A program made the translations under genes and the position numbers. Below the pieces are notes generated by a model. It saw nothing but the letters and a program-made list of their open reading frames with translations. It was not told where the DNA came from and did no database searches. From Streptomyces antioxidans (lineage in GTDB: Bacteria > Actinomycetota > Actinomycetes > Streptomycetales > Streptomycetaceae), in assembly GCF_000968685.2 (NCBI RefSeq), contig NZ_LAKD02000018.1:1-64000 (forward strand): a stretch of 64,000 nucleotides of DNA. The letters are read 5' to 3'. Shown here piece by piece: positions 43,540-51,936 of the stretch. How positions within the stretch are numbered: position 1 is the first letter of the stretch; every line of letters begins with the position of its first letter.

Positions 43540-43699
43540 GACACGGCTTCTGACACCTCATTGTGGCACCAGCTTTTGACACCGATCAATCTGCGGGGAC
43601 GTGATCACCGTCCGGCCACCGATGGCCTGTGTCACATCCATGCTTATGACACAACGAAAGGCAGGGCCCCGACCCGCCCGACGGAGACGACCCCAAGCA
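43540..43699. other. probable res (cointegrate resolution) region
   Basis: The 160 bases between the resolvase start and the right inverted repeat contain a cluster of TGACAC-type half sites: TGACACC at 43551-43557 and 43577-43583, and a 26-bp dyad TGTGTCA-N12-TGACACA at 43628-43653, the size of a resolvase dimer site. Similar half sites recur inside both terminal repeats. Position next to tnpR and motif spacing support res; crossover subsite assignment is inference. Confidence 0.65.
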
Positions 43700-43756
43700 G
43701 GTGTCAACTCATGTGACACCAAACTGCACTCTCTGCGCGGTTCCTACTCGACCCCC
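43700..43756 (-). repeat. Tn3 element right inverted repeat
   Basis: Reverse-complement partner of 38388-38444 (54 of 57 identical). The outer end is a run of five C residues at 43752-43756. The inner 21 bases, 43700-43720, form GGTGTCA-N7-TGACACC, the same dyad as at the left end but with a different 7-base spacer. Confidence 0.93.
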
Positions 43757-43979
43757 TGATCCGTCGGTTGCTGATGATCACTGCACGAGTCGCATTACCC
43801 ACCACACGACCATGATCAACGATCACGACCTCGACGTCTCACCACCAACCATGCACGAGCTCGTTAGTCTCGCTCCTCGGCGTGCCGCCGGTGTCCGGTC
43901 CAGTAACGATGACTGGGCACCCGGCCTACGAGTACTCGCTGTAACGCCTTCGCGGCGCGCGACGGCGCCCGGGGCACGG

Positions 43980-44511
43980 ACCTCGCGCGCGGTGGGTCCG
44001 CGTCCGCCACCGCCTCGTGGGAAGACACGAGGAAGGGCGTGTGGCTCGCGGTCGACGGCGGCGCGGCCACTCGGTGGGCGGTGTCGAAGGCCGGCCGTCC
44101 GCTCACCGACAACTGGCTGGCCGTCGGCCTCGGCGCCGAGCGCCGGATCGACCGGGTCATCCTGGCTTGGAATCGGCAGCGGGCCGCGCCTACCGCATCC
44201 AGGGCTCCACGAATGGCCGGGACTGGCGGGACCTGGCGACTGGACCGAGCCCGGCGGTGAGCAGCCGCGGCGGCTGGCTCGACGTCGACGGACGCGCCGG
44301 GCTCGTGGTGCGTGAAGGCCGGAATGCGACCGGCGCCTACGACGACACGATCGTCCGACGCGGATCACGATCCCGCCCACCGGCACGGACACAATGGTCT
44401 TCGAGGACACGCAGCGGCTGACCGCCCGACGGCACCTCCTTCGACGCCGCGCTGCCTGCCGCGACGGCGGTCACGTCGGCTGCGCGCTTCACCCTCACCC
44501 TGCTCAGCTGA
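43980..44511 (+). pseudogene. discoidin (F5/8 type C)-domain protein fragment, frameshifted
   Basis: The plus strand reads as the tail of a discoidin-domain protein in several frames: SWEDTRKGVWLAVDGGAATR, NWLAVGLGAERRIDRVILAW, then, after a one-base loss near 44168, ESAAGRAYRIQGSTNGRDWR and GGWLDVDGRAGLVVREGRN, and finally DGTSFDAALPAATAVTSAAR with FTLTLLS and a stop at 44509-44511. At least three frame changes are needed. Such domains normally decorate secreted glycoside hydrolases. The 5' part is missing; 43757-43979, between it and the transposon end, shows no gene. The stop overlaps the end of the convergent amidase gene. Confidence 0.7.
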
Positions 44512-45931
44512 GATCGGGGCGGCGGTGCCGGACCGGGCTGATGGTCTCCAGGGCCGCGCCGAGCCGCAGGACCGTCGCCTCGTCGTACCAGCGGGAGACG
44601 AGCTGGACGCCGATCGGCAGCTTCCCGTCGGTGGCCCCGAAGGGGAGGGAGAGCGCGGGCAGGCCGGTGAGGTTGAACGGGACCGTCGCGCGCATGATGC
44701 CGCGTGCCGGGACGGTGAGGTCGCCGACGTCGAAGGTCTGCCGGGCGTGCGGCGGCGCGGGGACGGGGCACACGGGGCACAGCAGGACGTCGTAACGCTC
44801 GAAGTACTGGGCGAACATCGAGCTCAGCGCCTCGACCCGCTGCTGGGCGGCGAGATAGTCGGCCAGCGTCACGTCCGGCGCGGTCAGCGCGCGCTGGATG
44901 ACGCCGTGCAGCTCGGGCCCGTGGTCGCCGACGGCCTGTTGGAAGTACGGCACGACCTCGGCGGTGAACAGCACCGCGCTCAGCGTGGTGGCGTCAAGGG
45001 CCTCCAGCCCGGGGAGCGGAGCCGGTTCGACCGCGCAGCCCAGGGTGCGCAGGGCGTCGGCCGCCGCGGTGACGGTGGCCGCCACCTCGCGGTCGACCGG
45101 GCCGAAGGCGGGCTCGGTCGCCCAGCCCACCCGCAGCCCGGCTACGTCCCCCGGTCCGAGGTCCCCCGGTCCGGGCAGGTCGGCGGGGTGCGGATGGTGC
45201 CGCACATAGCCGTCGACGCCGTCGGGTCCCGCGAGGACCCCCAGCGCAACCCCGATGTCCCGCACGCTGCGGGCCATCGGACCGATGTGCCAGTAGCGCC
45301 GGGGAACCTCGGGCCAGTGGCCGGTGGCCGGGATGCGGCCCCGGGTGGCCTTCAGCGCGACGATGCCGGTGTCGTGGGCGGGTCCCCGCACCGAGATGGC
45401 GACATCGCTGCCCAATCCGAGCGGGGACATCCCGGCGGCGATCGCGGCTGATTCCCCACCGCTCGAACCGCCCGGAGTCCGCTCGGGGTCCCAGGGGTTG
45501 ACCGACCTGCCGGTGATGAGGTTGTCGGTCTCGGTCCAGTAGGAGAACTCGGGCAGGTTCGTCTTGGCCAGCGGAATCCCGCCCGCCGCCCGGAGCCTGG
45601 CCACCGCGGTCGCGTCGCTGGCCGGGACGCGGTCCCGGAACAGGGCCGAGCCGCGTGCGGCGACCATCCCCGCCACATCCAGCGAGTCCTTGACCGTGAA
45701 CGGAACGCCGTGCAAAGCGCCCAGAGCCGTGCCCGCCCGCACGGCCCGGTCGGCGGCCCGCGCCGCGTCGAGCGCCCGCTCGGCGGTCACCGTCACGGCG
45801 TTGAGGCGCGGGTCGACCGCCGCGATGCGGTCCAGATGCGCCCGTACCACTTCCACGGCGGAGACCTGTCGCTCCGCGATGAGCGCCGCCAGCTCGGTCG
45901 CGTCCCGGTAGTACAGCTCACTCTCGCCCAC
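44504..45931 (-). CDS. amidase (amidase signature family)
   Basis: A 475-residue amidase-signature enzyme. The Ser-cisSer-Lys triad is recognisable: Lys in [10 protein letters not shown], the cis-serine in [16 protein letters not shown], and the nucleophile serine in [16 protein letters not shown]. The last motif is unusual, since most family members read GSDxGGSIRxPA; here Ala-Ile replaces Gly-Gly. It should hydrolyse a carboxamide. The GTG at 45931 has GAAGGG upstream. It is co-directional with the biosynthetic operon, 125 bp after the FkbH-like gene, and could be its last member or an independent gene. Confidence 0.88.
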   Translation of the reverse strand: MGESELYYRDATELAALIAERQVSAVEVVRAHLDRIAAVDPRLNAVTVTAERALDAARAADRAVRAGTALGALHGVPFTVKDSLDVAGMVAARGSALFRDRVPASDATAVARLRAAGGIPLAKTNLPEFSYWTETDNLITGRSVNPWDPERTPGGSSGGESAAIAAGMSPLGLGSDVAISVRGPAHDTGIVALKATRGRIPATGHWPEVPRRYWHIGPMARSVRDIGVALGVLAGPDGVDGYVRHHPHPADLPGPGDLGPGDVAGLRVGWATEPAFGPVDREVAATVTAAADALRTLGCAVEPAPLPGLEALDATTLSAVLFTAEVVPYFQQAVGDHGPELHGVIQRALTAPDVTLADYLAAQQRVEALSSMFAQYFERYDVLLCPVCPVPAPPHARQTFDVGDLTVPARGIMRATVPFNLTGLPALSLPFGATDGKLPIGVQLVSRWYDEATVLRLGAALETISPVRHRRPDLS

Positions 45932-46056
45932 GGGTCAGCCCTTCCGCCGTCACTAAGATGCAGGACGCAGCCACATCCGCAGCGTACGCCGCGGTTGATC
46001 ACCGGTGACGGCGGGCGCGCATCACCCCGCGCACCGAGCGGGAGGGCAGGCGAGGC

Positions 46057-47160
46057 TCAACTCGGGGAGCGCGGGAGGCCCCGGAGGTCCGGGGCGATGA
46101 GCCGGGCCGTTGTGGGGGCGGCTCGCCGCTCCGCGGCGAGGTGCAGCAGCTGGACGTCCCCGCCCGACCTCCCGGAGAGCTGACCCCGGCAGTCGCAGGG
46201 CCGCTCGTCGAAACCGGCGAACCGGTAGGCGATCTCCATCATCCGGTTGCGGTCGGTGGGGCGGAAGTCAGCCAACAGATGGACACCGGCCCGGGCCGCC
46301 TGGTCGACCAGCCAGTTCAGGATCATCGTCCCGGCGCCGAACGCCACCACACGGCACGAGGTGGCGAGCAGCATCAGGTGCCATGCCGCCGGGTGCTTCT
46401 CGAGCAGCAGCACACCCACGGCACCGTGCGATCCGAAGCGGTCGGTGAGCGTCGTGACCAGGACCTCATGGCCGGGGTGGGTGAGGAGTGCGCGCAGCGC
46501 CCGGTCCGGGTAGTGCACCCCGGTCGCGTTCATCTGGCTGGTGCGCAGGGTCAGTTCCTCGACCCGCGACAGCTCCTCCTCCGTGGCCCGTTCGATGCGC
46601 AGCACCATCTCCAGCGAGCGGAGGAAGTCCTCGTGGGAGCCGGTGAACCGCGCCTGCTCGGCCGTGCGCCGGAAGCCCGCCTGGTACATCCTCCGGCGCT
46701 GGCGCGAGTCGACGGTCACCGACCCCGGGCTGAACTCGGGCCGGTCGAGCAGCGTCGCGGCGTCCGCCGCCGGGTAGCAGCGCACCTCCGGCAGATGGTG
46801 GGCGACCTCGGCCCGCTCAGCCGGCTGGTCGTCGATGAAGGCGATGGTGCCGGGGGCGAAGTTCAGCCGCTCGGCGATCCGGCGTACGGAATCCGACTTG
46901 CGCCCCCAGCCGATCTCCGGCACGACGAAGTATTCGGCGACGCGGAGCGCCGTCAGCCGTGCCCAGGCGTGGTCGTGGTCATTGCGGCTGGACACCGACT
47001 GGAGTACGCCCCGTGCGTCCAGGCCGACGATGACCTTCCGGACCGCTTCGGACAGGACGACGTTCTCGTCCTCCAGCAGTGTGCCGCGCCACAGCGTGTT
47101 GTCGAGGTCCCAGACCAGGCACTTCACGGTCGCGGGCGGGACCGCGGTGGTGTCGCCCAT
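46057..47160 (-). CDS. FkbH-like HAD-superfamily protein (glyceryl-ACP formation)
   Basis: A 367-residue protein with an N-terminal HAD phosphatase-like domain (VWDLDNTLWRG with Asp18 and Asp20; AFIDDQPAERAEV) and a C-terminal GNAT-like acyltransfer domain (ILNWLVDQAARAGVHLLADF). FkbH proteins convert 1,3-bisphosphoglycerate into glyceryl-S-ACP, the first step in making hydroxymalonyl- and methoxymalonyl-ACP. It follows the FkbI-like gene by three bases and ends the tightly packed operon. Length and domain order are standard for the family. Confidence 0.9.
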   Translation of the reverse strand: MGDTTAVPPATVKCLVWDLDNTLWRGTLLEDENVVLSEAVRKVIVGLDARGVLQSVSSRNDHDHAWARLTALRVAEYFVVPEIGWGRKSDSVRRIAERLNFAPGTIAFIDDQPAERAEVAHHLPEVRCYPAADAATLLDRPEFSPGSVTVDSRQRRRMYQAGFRRTAEQARFTGSHEDFLRSLEMVLRIERATEEELSRVEELTLRTSQMNATGVHYPDRALRALLTHPGHEVLVTTLTDRFGSHGAVGVLLLEKHPAAWHLMLLATSCRVVAFGAGTMILNWLVDQAARAGVHLLADFRPTDRNRMMEIAYRFAGFDERPCDCRGQLSGRSGGDVQLLHLAAERRAAPTTARLIAPDLRGLPRSPS

Positions 47161-47163
47161 GTC

Positions 47164-48270
47164 TCACCCCTGCCTGAGCGCGTGGTCGGCCAGGATCAGC
47201 TGGCACACCTCGTCGCTGCCCTCGATGATCTCCATGAGCTTGGCGTCGCGGTACGCCCGCGCCACGACATGGCCGTCCCGCGCCCCGGCCGACGCGAGCA
47301 CTTGGACCGCGGCGGCCGCGCCCTTGGCCGCGTGGGTGGCGCTGACGTACTTCGCCAGCACGATGGCCGGGACCAGACCGGCGTCGTGCTCGTCCCAGCA
47401 GCGGCTGGCGTGCTCGCAGGCCCGGGCGGCGATCTGTTCGGCGGTCCACAGGTCGGCCAGGTGGCGGGCGACCAGCTGGTGTCGCCCCAGCGGCCGGCCG
47501 AACTGGCGGCGGGTTCCGGCGTGTTCGACGGCCGCCGCCACACAGGCCCGCAGGATCCCGACACAGCCCCAGGCGACGGAGATCCGGCCGTAGGCCAGGG
47601 CCGTCGTCACCAGCAGGGACAGCGGCTGCCGACCGCCGCCCAGCAGTCTGCTCAGCGGCAACCGCACGCCGTGCAGCCGGACTTCCGCGTGCCCGGCCGC
47701 CCGGCAGCCCAGGGGTTCGGCCACCCGCCGCACCCGCACCCCGGGGGCGGTCCGGTCCACGGCCACCACGGCGCCCCCCTCGTCCATCCGGGCCACGACC
47801 AGGATGAGATCGGCGTAGTCGGCGGCGGTCACCCAGGTCTTGTGGCCGCTGAGCAGCAGGGAGTCCCCGTCGACGGTGACGGTGGTCTCGATGGCCGACA
47901 GATCGCTGCCCGCCTGGGGTTCGCTGAAGGCCACGGCCGCCGTGTCGCCCGAGGCGAGCCGGGGCAGCAGCTCCGCCGCCTGCGCCGGGTCAGCGAGCCG
48001 TTCCACGGTCCACGCGGCCATGCCCTGCGAGGTCATCACGCTCCGCAGCGAGCCGCACAGACTGCCGACATGGGCGGTGAACTCGCCGTTGTCCGCGCTG
48101 CTCCACCCCGGCCCGCCGTACTTCGCCGGGATCTGGGCGGCGAGCTGCCCGGCGGCGCCGAGTCTCCGCACCAGATCCCCGGGCAGCCGGCCCGTACGGT
48201 CCCAGTCGGCCGCCCGGTCGCCGACCAGTGCGGTGACCGCCGAGGCCGCCGCGGCGACGGGGTCACGCAC
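47164..48270 (-). CDS. FkbI-like acyl-CoA/acyl-ACP dehydrogenase
   Basis: A 368-residue acyl-CoA dehydrogenase-fold flavoprotein. Visible landmarks are AFSEPQAGSDLSAIETTVTV (FAD/substrate loop), GHKTWVTAADYADLILV, RRQFGRPLGRHQLVARHLAD and the C-terminal AKLMEIIEGSDEVCQLILAD. In the methoxymalonyl pathway FkbI oxidises the alpha position or aldehyde intermediate on the ACP. The gene overlaps the ACP gene by eight bases and is followed after three bases by the FkbH-like gene. Confidence 0.9.
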   Translation of the reverse strand: MRDPVAAAASAVTALVGDRAADWDRTGRLPGDLVRRLGAAGQLAAQIPAKYGGPGWSSADNGEFTAHVGSLCGSLRSVMTSQGMAAWTVERLADPAQAAELLPRLASGDTAAVAFSEPQAGSDLSAIETTVTVDGDSLLLSGHKTWVTAADYADLILVVARMDEGGAVVAVDRTAPGVRVRRVAEPLGCRAAGHAEVRLHGVRLPLSRLLGGGRQPLSLLVTTALAYGRISVAWGCVGILRACVAAAVEHAGTRRQFGRPLGRHQLVARHLADLWTAEQIAARACEHASRCWDEHDAGLVPAIVLAKYVSATHAAKGAAAAVQVLASAGARDGHVVARAYRDAKLMEIIEGSDEVCQLILADHALRQG

Positions 48271-48562
48271 CGGAGCCGCCGCTGCCGCCGGGGGCGGGCT
48301 GCCGGAGCCGGTCGACCAGCGCGGCCATCCGCCGCACGGTGCGGAAGTTCTCCAGCCGCAGGTCGCCGCCGCGGATGGCGATGCCGTACGACGTCTCCAG
48401 GTGCACCACCAGCTCCATCGCGAAGAGCGAGGACAGCCCGCCGGAGCCGAAGACGTCCGCGTCGGCCGCCCAGGCCGTCCCCGTGCGCTTCGCCAGGAAC
48501 TCCAGCATGTCCGCCTGGACGGTGCTGGAGTCCGGCACCGGTTGGTTGGATGACGTGGTCAT
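48263..48562 (-). CDS. FkbJ-like acyl carrier protein
   Basis: A 99-residue discrete carrier protein. The phosphopantetheine site is Ser45 in GGLSSLFAMELVVHLE, where Ser-Ser-Leu stands for the usual Asp-Ser-Leu. A flexible Gly/Ser tail follows. FkbJ-type ACPs carry the glyceryl, 2-hydroxy-3-oxopropionyl and hydroxymalonyl intermediates. The gene overlaps the FkbK-like gene by four bases and the FkbI-like gene by eight, so the subunits are translationally coupled. Confidence 0.92.
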   Translation of the reverse strand: MTTSSNQPVPDSSTVQADMLEFLAKRTGTAWAADADVFGSGGLSSLFAMELVVHLETSYGIAIRGGDLRLENFRTVRRMAALVDRLRQPAPGGSGGSGA

Positions 48563-49452
48563 GCCTGCTCTCCCTCGTACTCGTAGAAGCCGCGCCCGCT
48601 CTTGCGGCCGAGGTGACCGGCCCGCACCATTTCCAGCAGCACATCGCAGGGGCGGCAGCCTTCGTCACCGGTCCGGCGGTGCAGCACCCACAGCGAGTCG
48701 ACCAGGTTGTCAAGACCGATGAGGTCGGCCGTGCGCAGCGGGCCCGTGGGGTGGCCCAGGCACCCCCGCATGAGCCCGTCGACCGATTCGGCGCTCGCGG
48801 TACCCGCCGCCACCACCCGGACCGCGTCGTTGATCATCGGGTGGAGGATCCGGCTGGTGACGAAGCCCGGTGCGTCGCGGACCACGATCGGCTGCCGGTG
48901 CAGCGCGGCGAGCAGCGCCCGCAGCGCCTCCAGGGTCGCCTCGCCGGTGTGGGTGCCCCGGATGACCTCGACCGTCCGGATCAGATAGGGCGGGTTCATG
49001 AAGTGGGTGCCGATCAGATCGACCGGCCGTGCCATCGCCAGGGCCAACTCGTCGATGGGAATGGACGATGTGTTGGAGATGATCGGGGTGCCCGGCGCGA
49101 CCAGCGCGGACACCTCCGCGAGGACCTTCGCCTTGGCGTCCGCGTCCTCGGTGACCGCCTCGATCACCGCGGTGGGGGCCGTGCCGTCGGCCGTCGGCAG
49201 GTCGGCGAGCGACGGGCAAGTGACGAGGGCGCCGGGGACGGCCTCATCGGGCAGCGCACCCATCAGCCGCGCCGTCCGCACCTGGTGGTCGACGCTCGCC
49301 GGGGCCGCGTCCAGTCGCTGCCGGTCCGGGTCGATCAGCGACACCGCGACCCCGTGCCCGACCGCCAGCGCGGCGATGCCCGATCCCATCACCCCCGCTC
49401 CGAGCACCGCCAGTCGCCGCCCGGCGCCGGGCGTACCGCTCTCCGCCGCCAT
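48559..49452 (-). CDS. FkbK-like 3-hydroxyacyl-CoA dehydrogenase family protein
   Basis: A 297-residue NAD-dependent dehydrogenase. The Rossmann motif is LAVLGAGVMGSGIAALAV, the catalytic histidine region LIGTHFMNPPYLIRTVEVI, and the helical C-terminal domain contains GFVTSRILHPMINDAVRVV. FkbK oxidises glyceryl-ACP to the semialdehyde level. It starts one base after the Rieske gene stop on the same strand and overlaps the ACP gene by four bases. With the neighbouring FkbH-, I- and J-like genes it completes the hydroxymalonyl-ACP set. Confidence 0.9.
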   Translation of the reverse strand: MAAESGTPGAGRRLAVLGAGVMGSGIAALAVGHGVAVSLIDPDRQRLDAAPASVDHQVRTARLMGALPDEAVPGALVTCPSLADLPTADGTAPTAVIEAVTEDADAKAKVLAEVSALVAPGTPIISNTSSIPIDELALAMARPVDLIGTHFMNPPYLIRTVEVIRGTHTGEATLEALRALLAALHRQPIVVRDAPGFVTSRILHPMINDAVRVVAAGTASAESVDGLMRGCLGHPTGPLRTADLIGLDNLVDSLWVLHRRTGDEGCRPCDVLLEMVRAGHLGRKSGRGFYEYEGEQA

Positions 49453-49453
49453 G

Positions 49454-50554
49454 TCACCCCCTCTTCGGGTCCGCGGCCCGGCGCGGTGGTACGAGATCGC
49501 CCCTGGGCTCCGTGTAGAACTGCTGCGCCCACTGCCGGTACCGGCCCACCGGACCGTCGCCCTTGGCGAGCTTCGGGTGCTCGACATGCTCCTGGTAGTG
49601 CCACATCAGCAGGTCCGCGCCGGTGTCGACGCTCGCCACCCGCTGGAGGACGGCGCTGAGCAGCCGGGCGACGGGCACGGCCGCCGCGCGCCCCACCGCC
49701 CCGGGCACCCCGGGGACGCCGTTCAGCTCCAGCTTCGTACCGAACCGGAGCTGGATGCGTCCCGGGCTGGTGGGGGTCGCGTGGAGCATCACATGGAGGG
49801 CGCCCGCGCCCCGGGGCAGGGCCGTGCGCGCCGCGATGGTGGCCAGTCCGATCACCGTGAGCGTGTAGGACTGGCGGAACCCGCGCATCATGGTGCCGCG
49901 GGCGGTCGCGGTGACGGTGCTGGTCGGCTCCCCGGCCACCGGAGTGCCCTCGATGTCCAGGCCCTTGAGACCGTGCAGCGCCGGGAGGTGACCCCAGTCG
50001 AAGGCGTTCTCGATGACGTCCTGCGGGTGACCGGCGATGTCGAAGGTGTCATGGCTGAACGGCTGCCGGTCGTCCATGGGGAAGACCGGCACCTCCCACT
50101 GCGGGGGCAGGCCGAGGGCGTGCCACCACACGTAGATCGAGCCGTTGGCCTCGCACACCGGGTACCCCGCCAGGGACGCCTTCGGCGGTGGTGTGCCGTA
50201 GCCCGTGCGGACACAGGTGCCGGCCGGGTCGAACGCGAACCGGTGGAAGGGGCAGACGATGTCCTCGCCCTCGACCGAGCCGCCGACCCCGAGATGCGCC
50301 CCCAGATGCGGGCACCGGGGCCGGACGGCCCGCAGCACGCCCCCGGCCGTCCGGTAGAGGACGACCTCGGTGCCCGCGAGCGGACGGGTGGTGACGGATC
50401 CGGGCCGCACCTCATCGGTGAAGGCCAGGCAGAACCAGCCATTGGGGTAGGGGAGGGCGGGGGTGCGCAGGCTGTCGGCCGGGGCCGCGCTGGGCAGGCT
50501 CACCCTCCGGGCCTGGAGGAGCCGCTTCACCAGCGGCTTCAGATGAGGCTTCAC
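49454..50554 (-). CDS. Rieske [2Fe-2S] non-heme iron oxygenase
   Basis: A 366-residue oxygenase alpha subunit. The Rieske cluster ligands are CPHLGAHLG and CPFHRFAFDP, and the mononuclear iron region starts ENAFDWGHLPALHGL with the two histidines. It resembles KshA/cholesterol-desaturase-like Rieske oxygenases, which hydroxylate or desaturate hydrophobic substrates. A ferredoxin-reductase partner is not encoded here. It overlaps the P450 gene by four bases. Likely a tailoring enzyme acting on the polyketide/lipid product. Confidence 0.9.
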   Translation of the reverse strand: MKPHLKPLVKRLLQARRVSLPSAAPADSLRTPALPYPNGWFCLAFTDEVRPGSVTTRPLAGTEVVLYRTAGGVLRAVRPRCPHLGAHLGVGGSVEGEDIVCPFHRFAFDPAGTCVRTGYGTPPPKASLAGYPVCEANGSIYVWWHALGLPPQWEVPVFPMDDRQPFSHDTFDIAGHPQDVIENAFDWGHLPALHGLKGLDIEGTPVAGEPTSTVTATARGTMMRGFRQSYTLTVIGLATIAARTALPRGAGALHVMLHATPTSPGRIQLRFGTKLELNGVPGVPGAVGRAAAVPVARLLSAVLQRVASVDTGADLLMWHYQEHVEHPKLAKGDGPVGRYRQWAQQFYTEPRGDLVPPRRAADPKRG

Positions 50555-51936
50555 GGCATCACTCCGCGTGCTTCGGCGCCGCTCGTCCGCCGCTCACTGA
50601 TCCGCAGGCGCAGCCCGCGCGAACTCAGGCTGGTCTCCACCTTGGGCCGGAACGGCTGGTCGCCGACCGGGGCCAGCTCCCAGCGGGCGACGATGGCGGT
50701 GAGGGCCAGGATGGCCTCGGTGAGGGCGAATTGGTCGCCGATGCACTTGCGCGCCCCGGCGCCGAACGGGATGTAGGCGGCCCGGTCGGGCTGACCGCCG
50801 AGCCAGCGGTCCGGGTCGAACCGGTCGGGGTCGGGGTAGAGGTCCGCCCTCCGGTGCAGCAGGTACGGGCTGAGCACGATGGTGCTGCCGCCCTTGAGCC
50901 GTACCCCGCCGAGTTCGGTGTCCTGCCGGACCGCGCGGGTCATCATCCAGGCGGGCGGATACAGCCGCAGCGTCTCGGTCACCACCCGGGCGGCCAGGCC
51001 GAGCGAGGGCAGCTGCCCGGGATCGACCTTCCCACCGGCCAGCACCTGATGGGTCTCGGCCCGGAGACGCTGCTGGACGTCCGGGGCCGTGGCGAGCAGG
51101 TGCAGCGCCCAGGCCAGGGTGATGGCCGTGGTCTCCATCCCGCCGAGGAAGAACGTAAGGGCCTCGTCCGCGAGTTCGGTGTCGCTCAGTTGCTTCCTCC
51201 CGTCCTGGCTCTCCTCGTCCACCGCCGCGACCAGCGTGGAGAGCAGGTCGGCATGGTCGGTCGGATCGGCGCGCCGCTCGGCGATGATCTCCGCGATGGT
51301 GGCCGACAGCCGGCTGCGGGCCTGGTCGTACCGCCGCTTCCGCCGAGTCGGCACCCGGCGCAGCAGGGCCGGTGTCATCATCCGTCGGAAGAACGCGGTC
51401 ACGATGGTGGAGGTGTCGGCCAGGGCCCGCCGCATGGTCTCCGCCGGGAGCGAGCCGCTGAACATCGTCTCCATGGTGGCCCGTGTCGTCAGCGTCATCA
51501 TTTCCTGGGTGACGTCGAGGACGTCGCCGTCGCGCCAGGACTCCGCCTTCACCTCGGCCGCCCGGGCGAACACCGTCCCGTACCCGGCGAGCCTGGTGGG
51601 GTGGAACGACGGCTGGCACAGCCGCCGCTGCCGCCGGTGCAGGGGGTACGGGCAGGTGGACAGGCCGTCGCCGATGACCTCGCGGATCCGGTCGTAGATC
51701 GGGCCGCCCTTGTCGAAGATCCGGTCGTTCAGGAACACCTGCCGGGTCAGGTCCGGATCGCAGATCATCATGGCGGTGCTCGGGCCCAGCCGGACCCGGA
51801 CCATCTCTCGGTAGCCGGACAGGGACATGATGAACGCCAGCGGATCGCGGAGCAGGGGCAGCGCATGGCCCAGCAGCGGCAGGGCCCGCGGCGCCAGCGG
51901 CACCGACGCGGCGGTCGCCGTACTCGTGTCCGTCAT
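50551..51936 (-). CDS. cytochrome P450
   Basis: A 461-residue P450. The I-helix oxygen-activating motif reads FFLGGMETTAITLAW, the ExxR motif is TETLRLYPPAW, and the haem-binding loop is FGAGARKCIG, with the Cys ligand. The order and GGMETT variant resemble the long-chain/terpene hydroxylases of actinomycetes (PtlI-like). No redox partner gene is nearby. It overlaps genes on both sides by four bases, so it belongs to the same polycistronic unit and probably oxidises the assembled chain. Confidence 0.93.
   Translation of the reverse strand: MTDTSTATAASVPLAPRALPLLGHALPLLRDPLAFIMSLSGYREMVRVRLGPSTAMMICDPDLTRQVFLNDRIFDKGGPIYDRIREVIGDGLSTCPYPLHRRQRRLCQPSFHPTRLAGYGTVFARAAEVKAESWRDGDVLDVTQEMMTLTTRATMETMFSGSLPAETMRRALADTSTIVTAFFRRMMTPALLRRVPTRRKRRYDQARSRLSATIAEIIAERRADPTDHADLLSTLVAAVDEESQDGRKQLSDTELADEALTFFLGGMETTAITLAWALHLLATAPDVQQRLRAETHQVLAGGKVDPGQLPSLGLAARVVTETLRLYPPAWMMTRAVRQDTELGGVRLKGGSTIVLSPYLLHRRADLYPDPDRFDPDRWLGGQPDRAAYIPFGAGARKCIGDQFALTEAILALTAIVARWELAPVGDQPFRPKVETSLSSRGLRLRISERRTSGAEARGVMP

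Larger units (their letters stand above)
38388..43756. mobile_element. Tn3-family transposon carrying beta-propeller cargo
   Basis: A 5,369-bp element bounded by 57-bp terminal inverted repeats that start GGGGGTCGAGTAGG, as in the Tn3 family. Inside are a decayed Tn3 transposase, a serine resolvase with a probable res region, a small HTH protein and two cargo genes for beta-propeller-like proteins. No 5-bp target duplication is visible: the flanking pentamers are GTCGC and TGATC. The flanks belong to two unrelated broken genes, which points to a deletion or rearrangement after insertion. With its transposase broken the element would need a helper in trans to move. Confidence 0.88.

Noticed and set aside
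44039..44260. Independent 73-codon gene right of the transposon
   Set aside because: Its sequence is one frame of a decayed discoidin domain that continues in other frames, so it is part of the pseudogene.
46141..49659. 1172-codon plus-strand frame across the Fkb-like genes
   Set aside because: It is antisense to four well-identified genes with intact motifs, so it is a GC-driven artefact.
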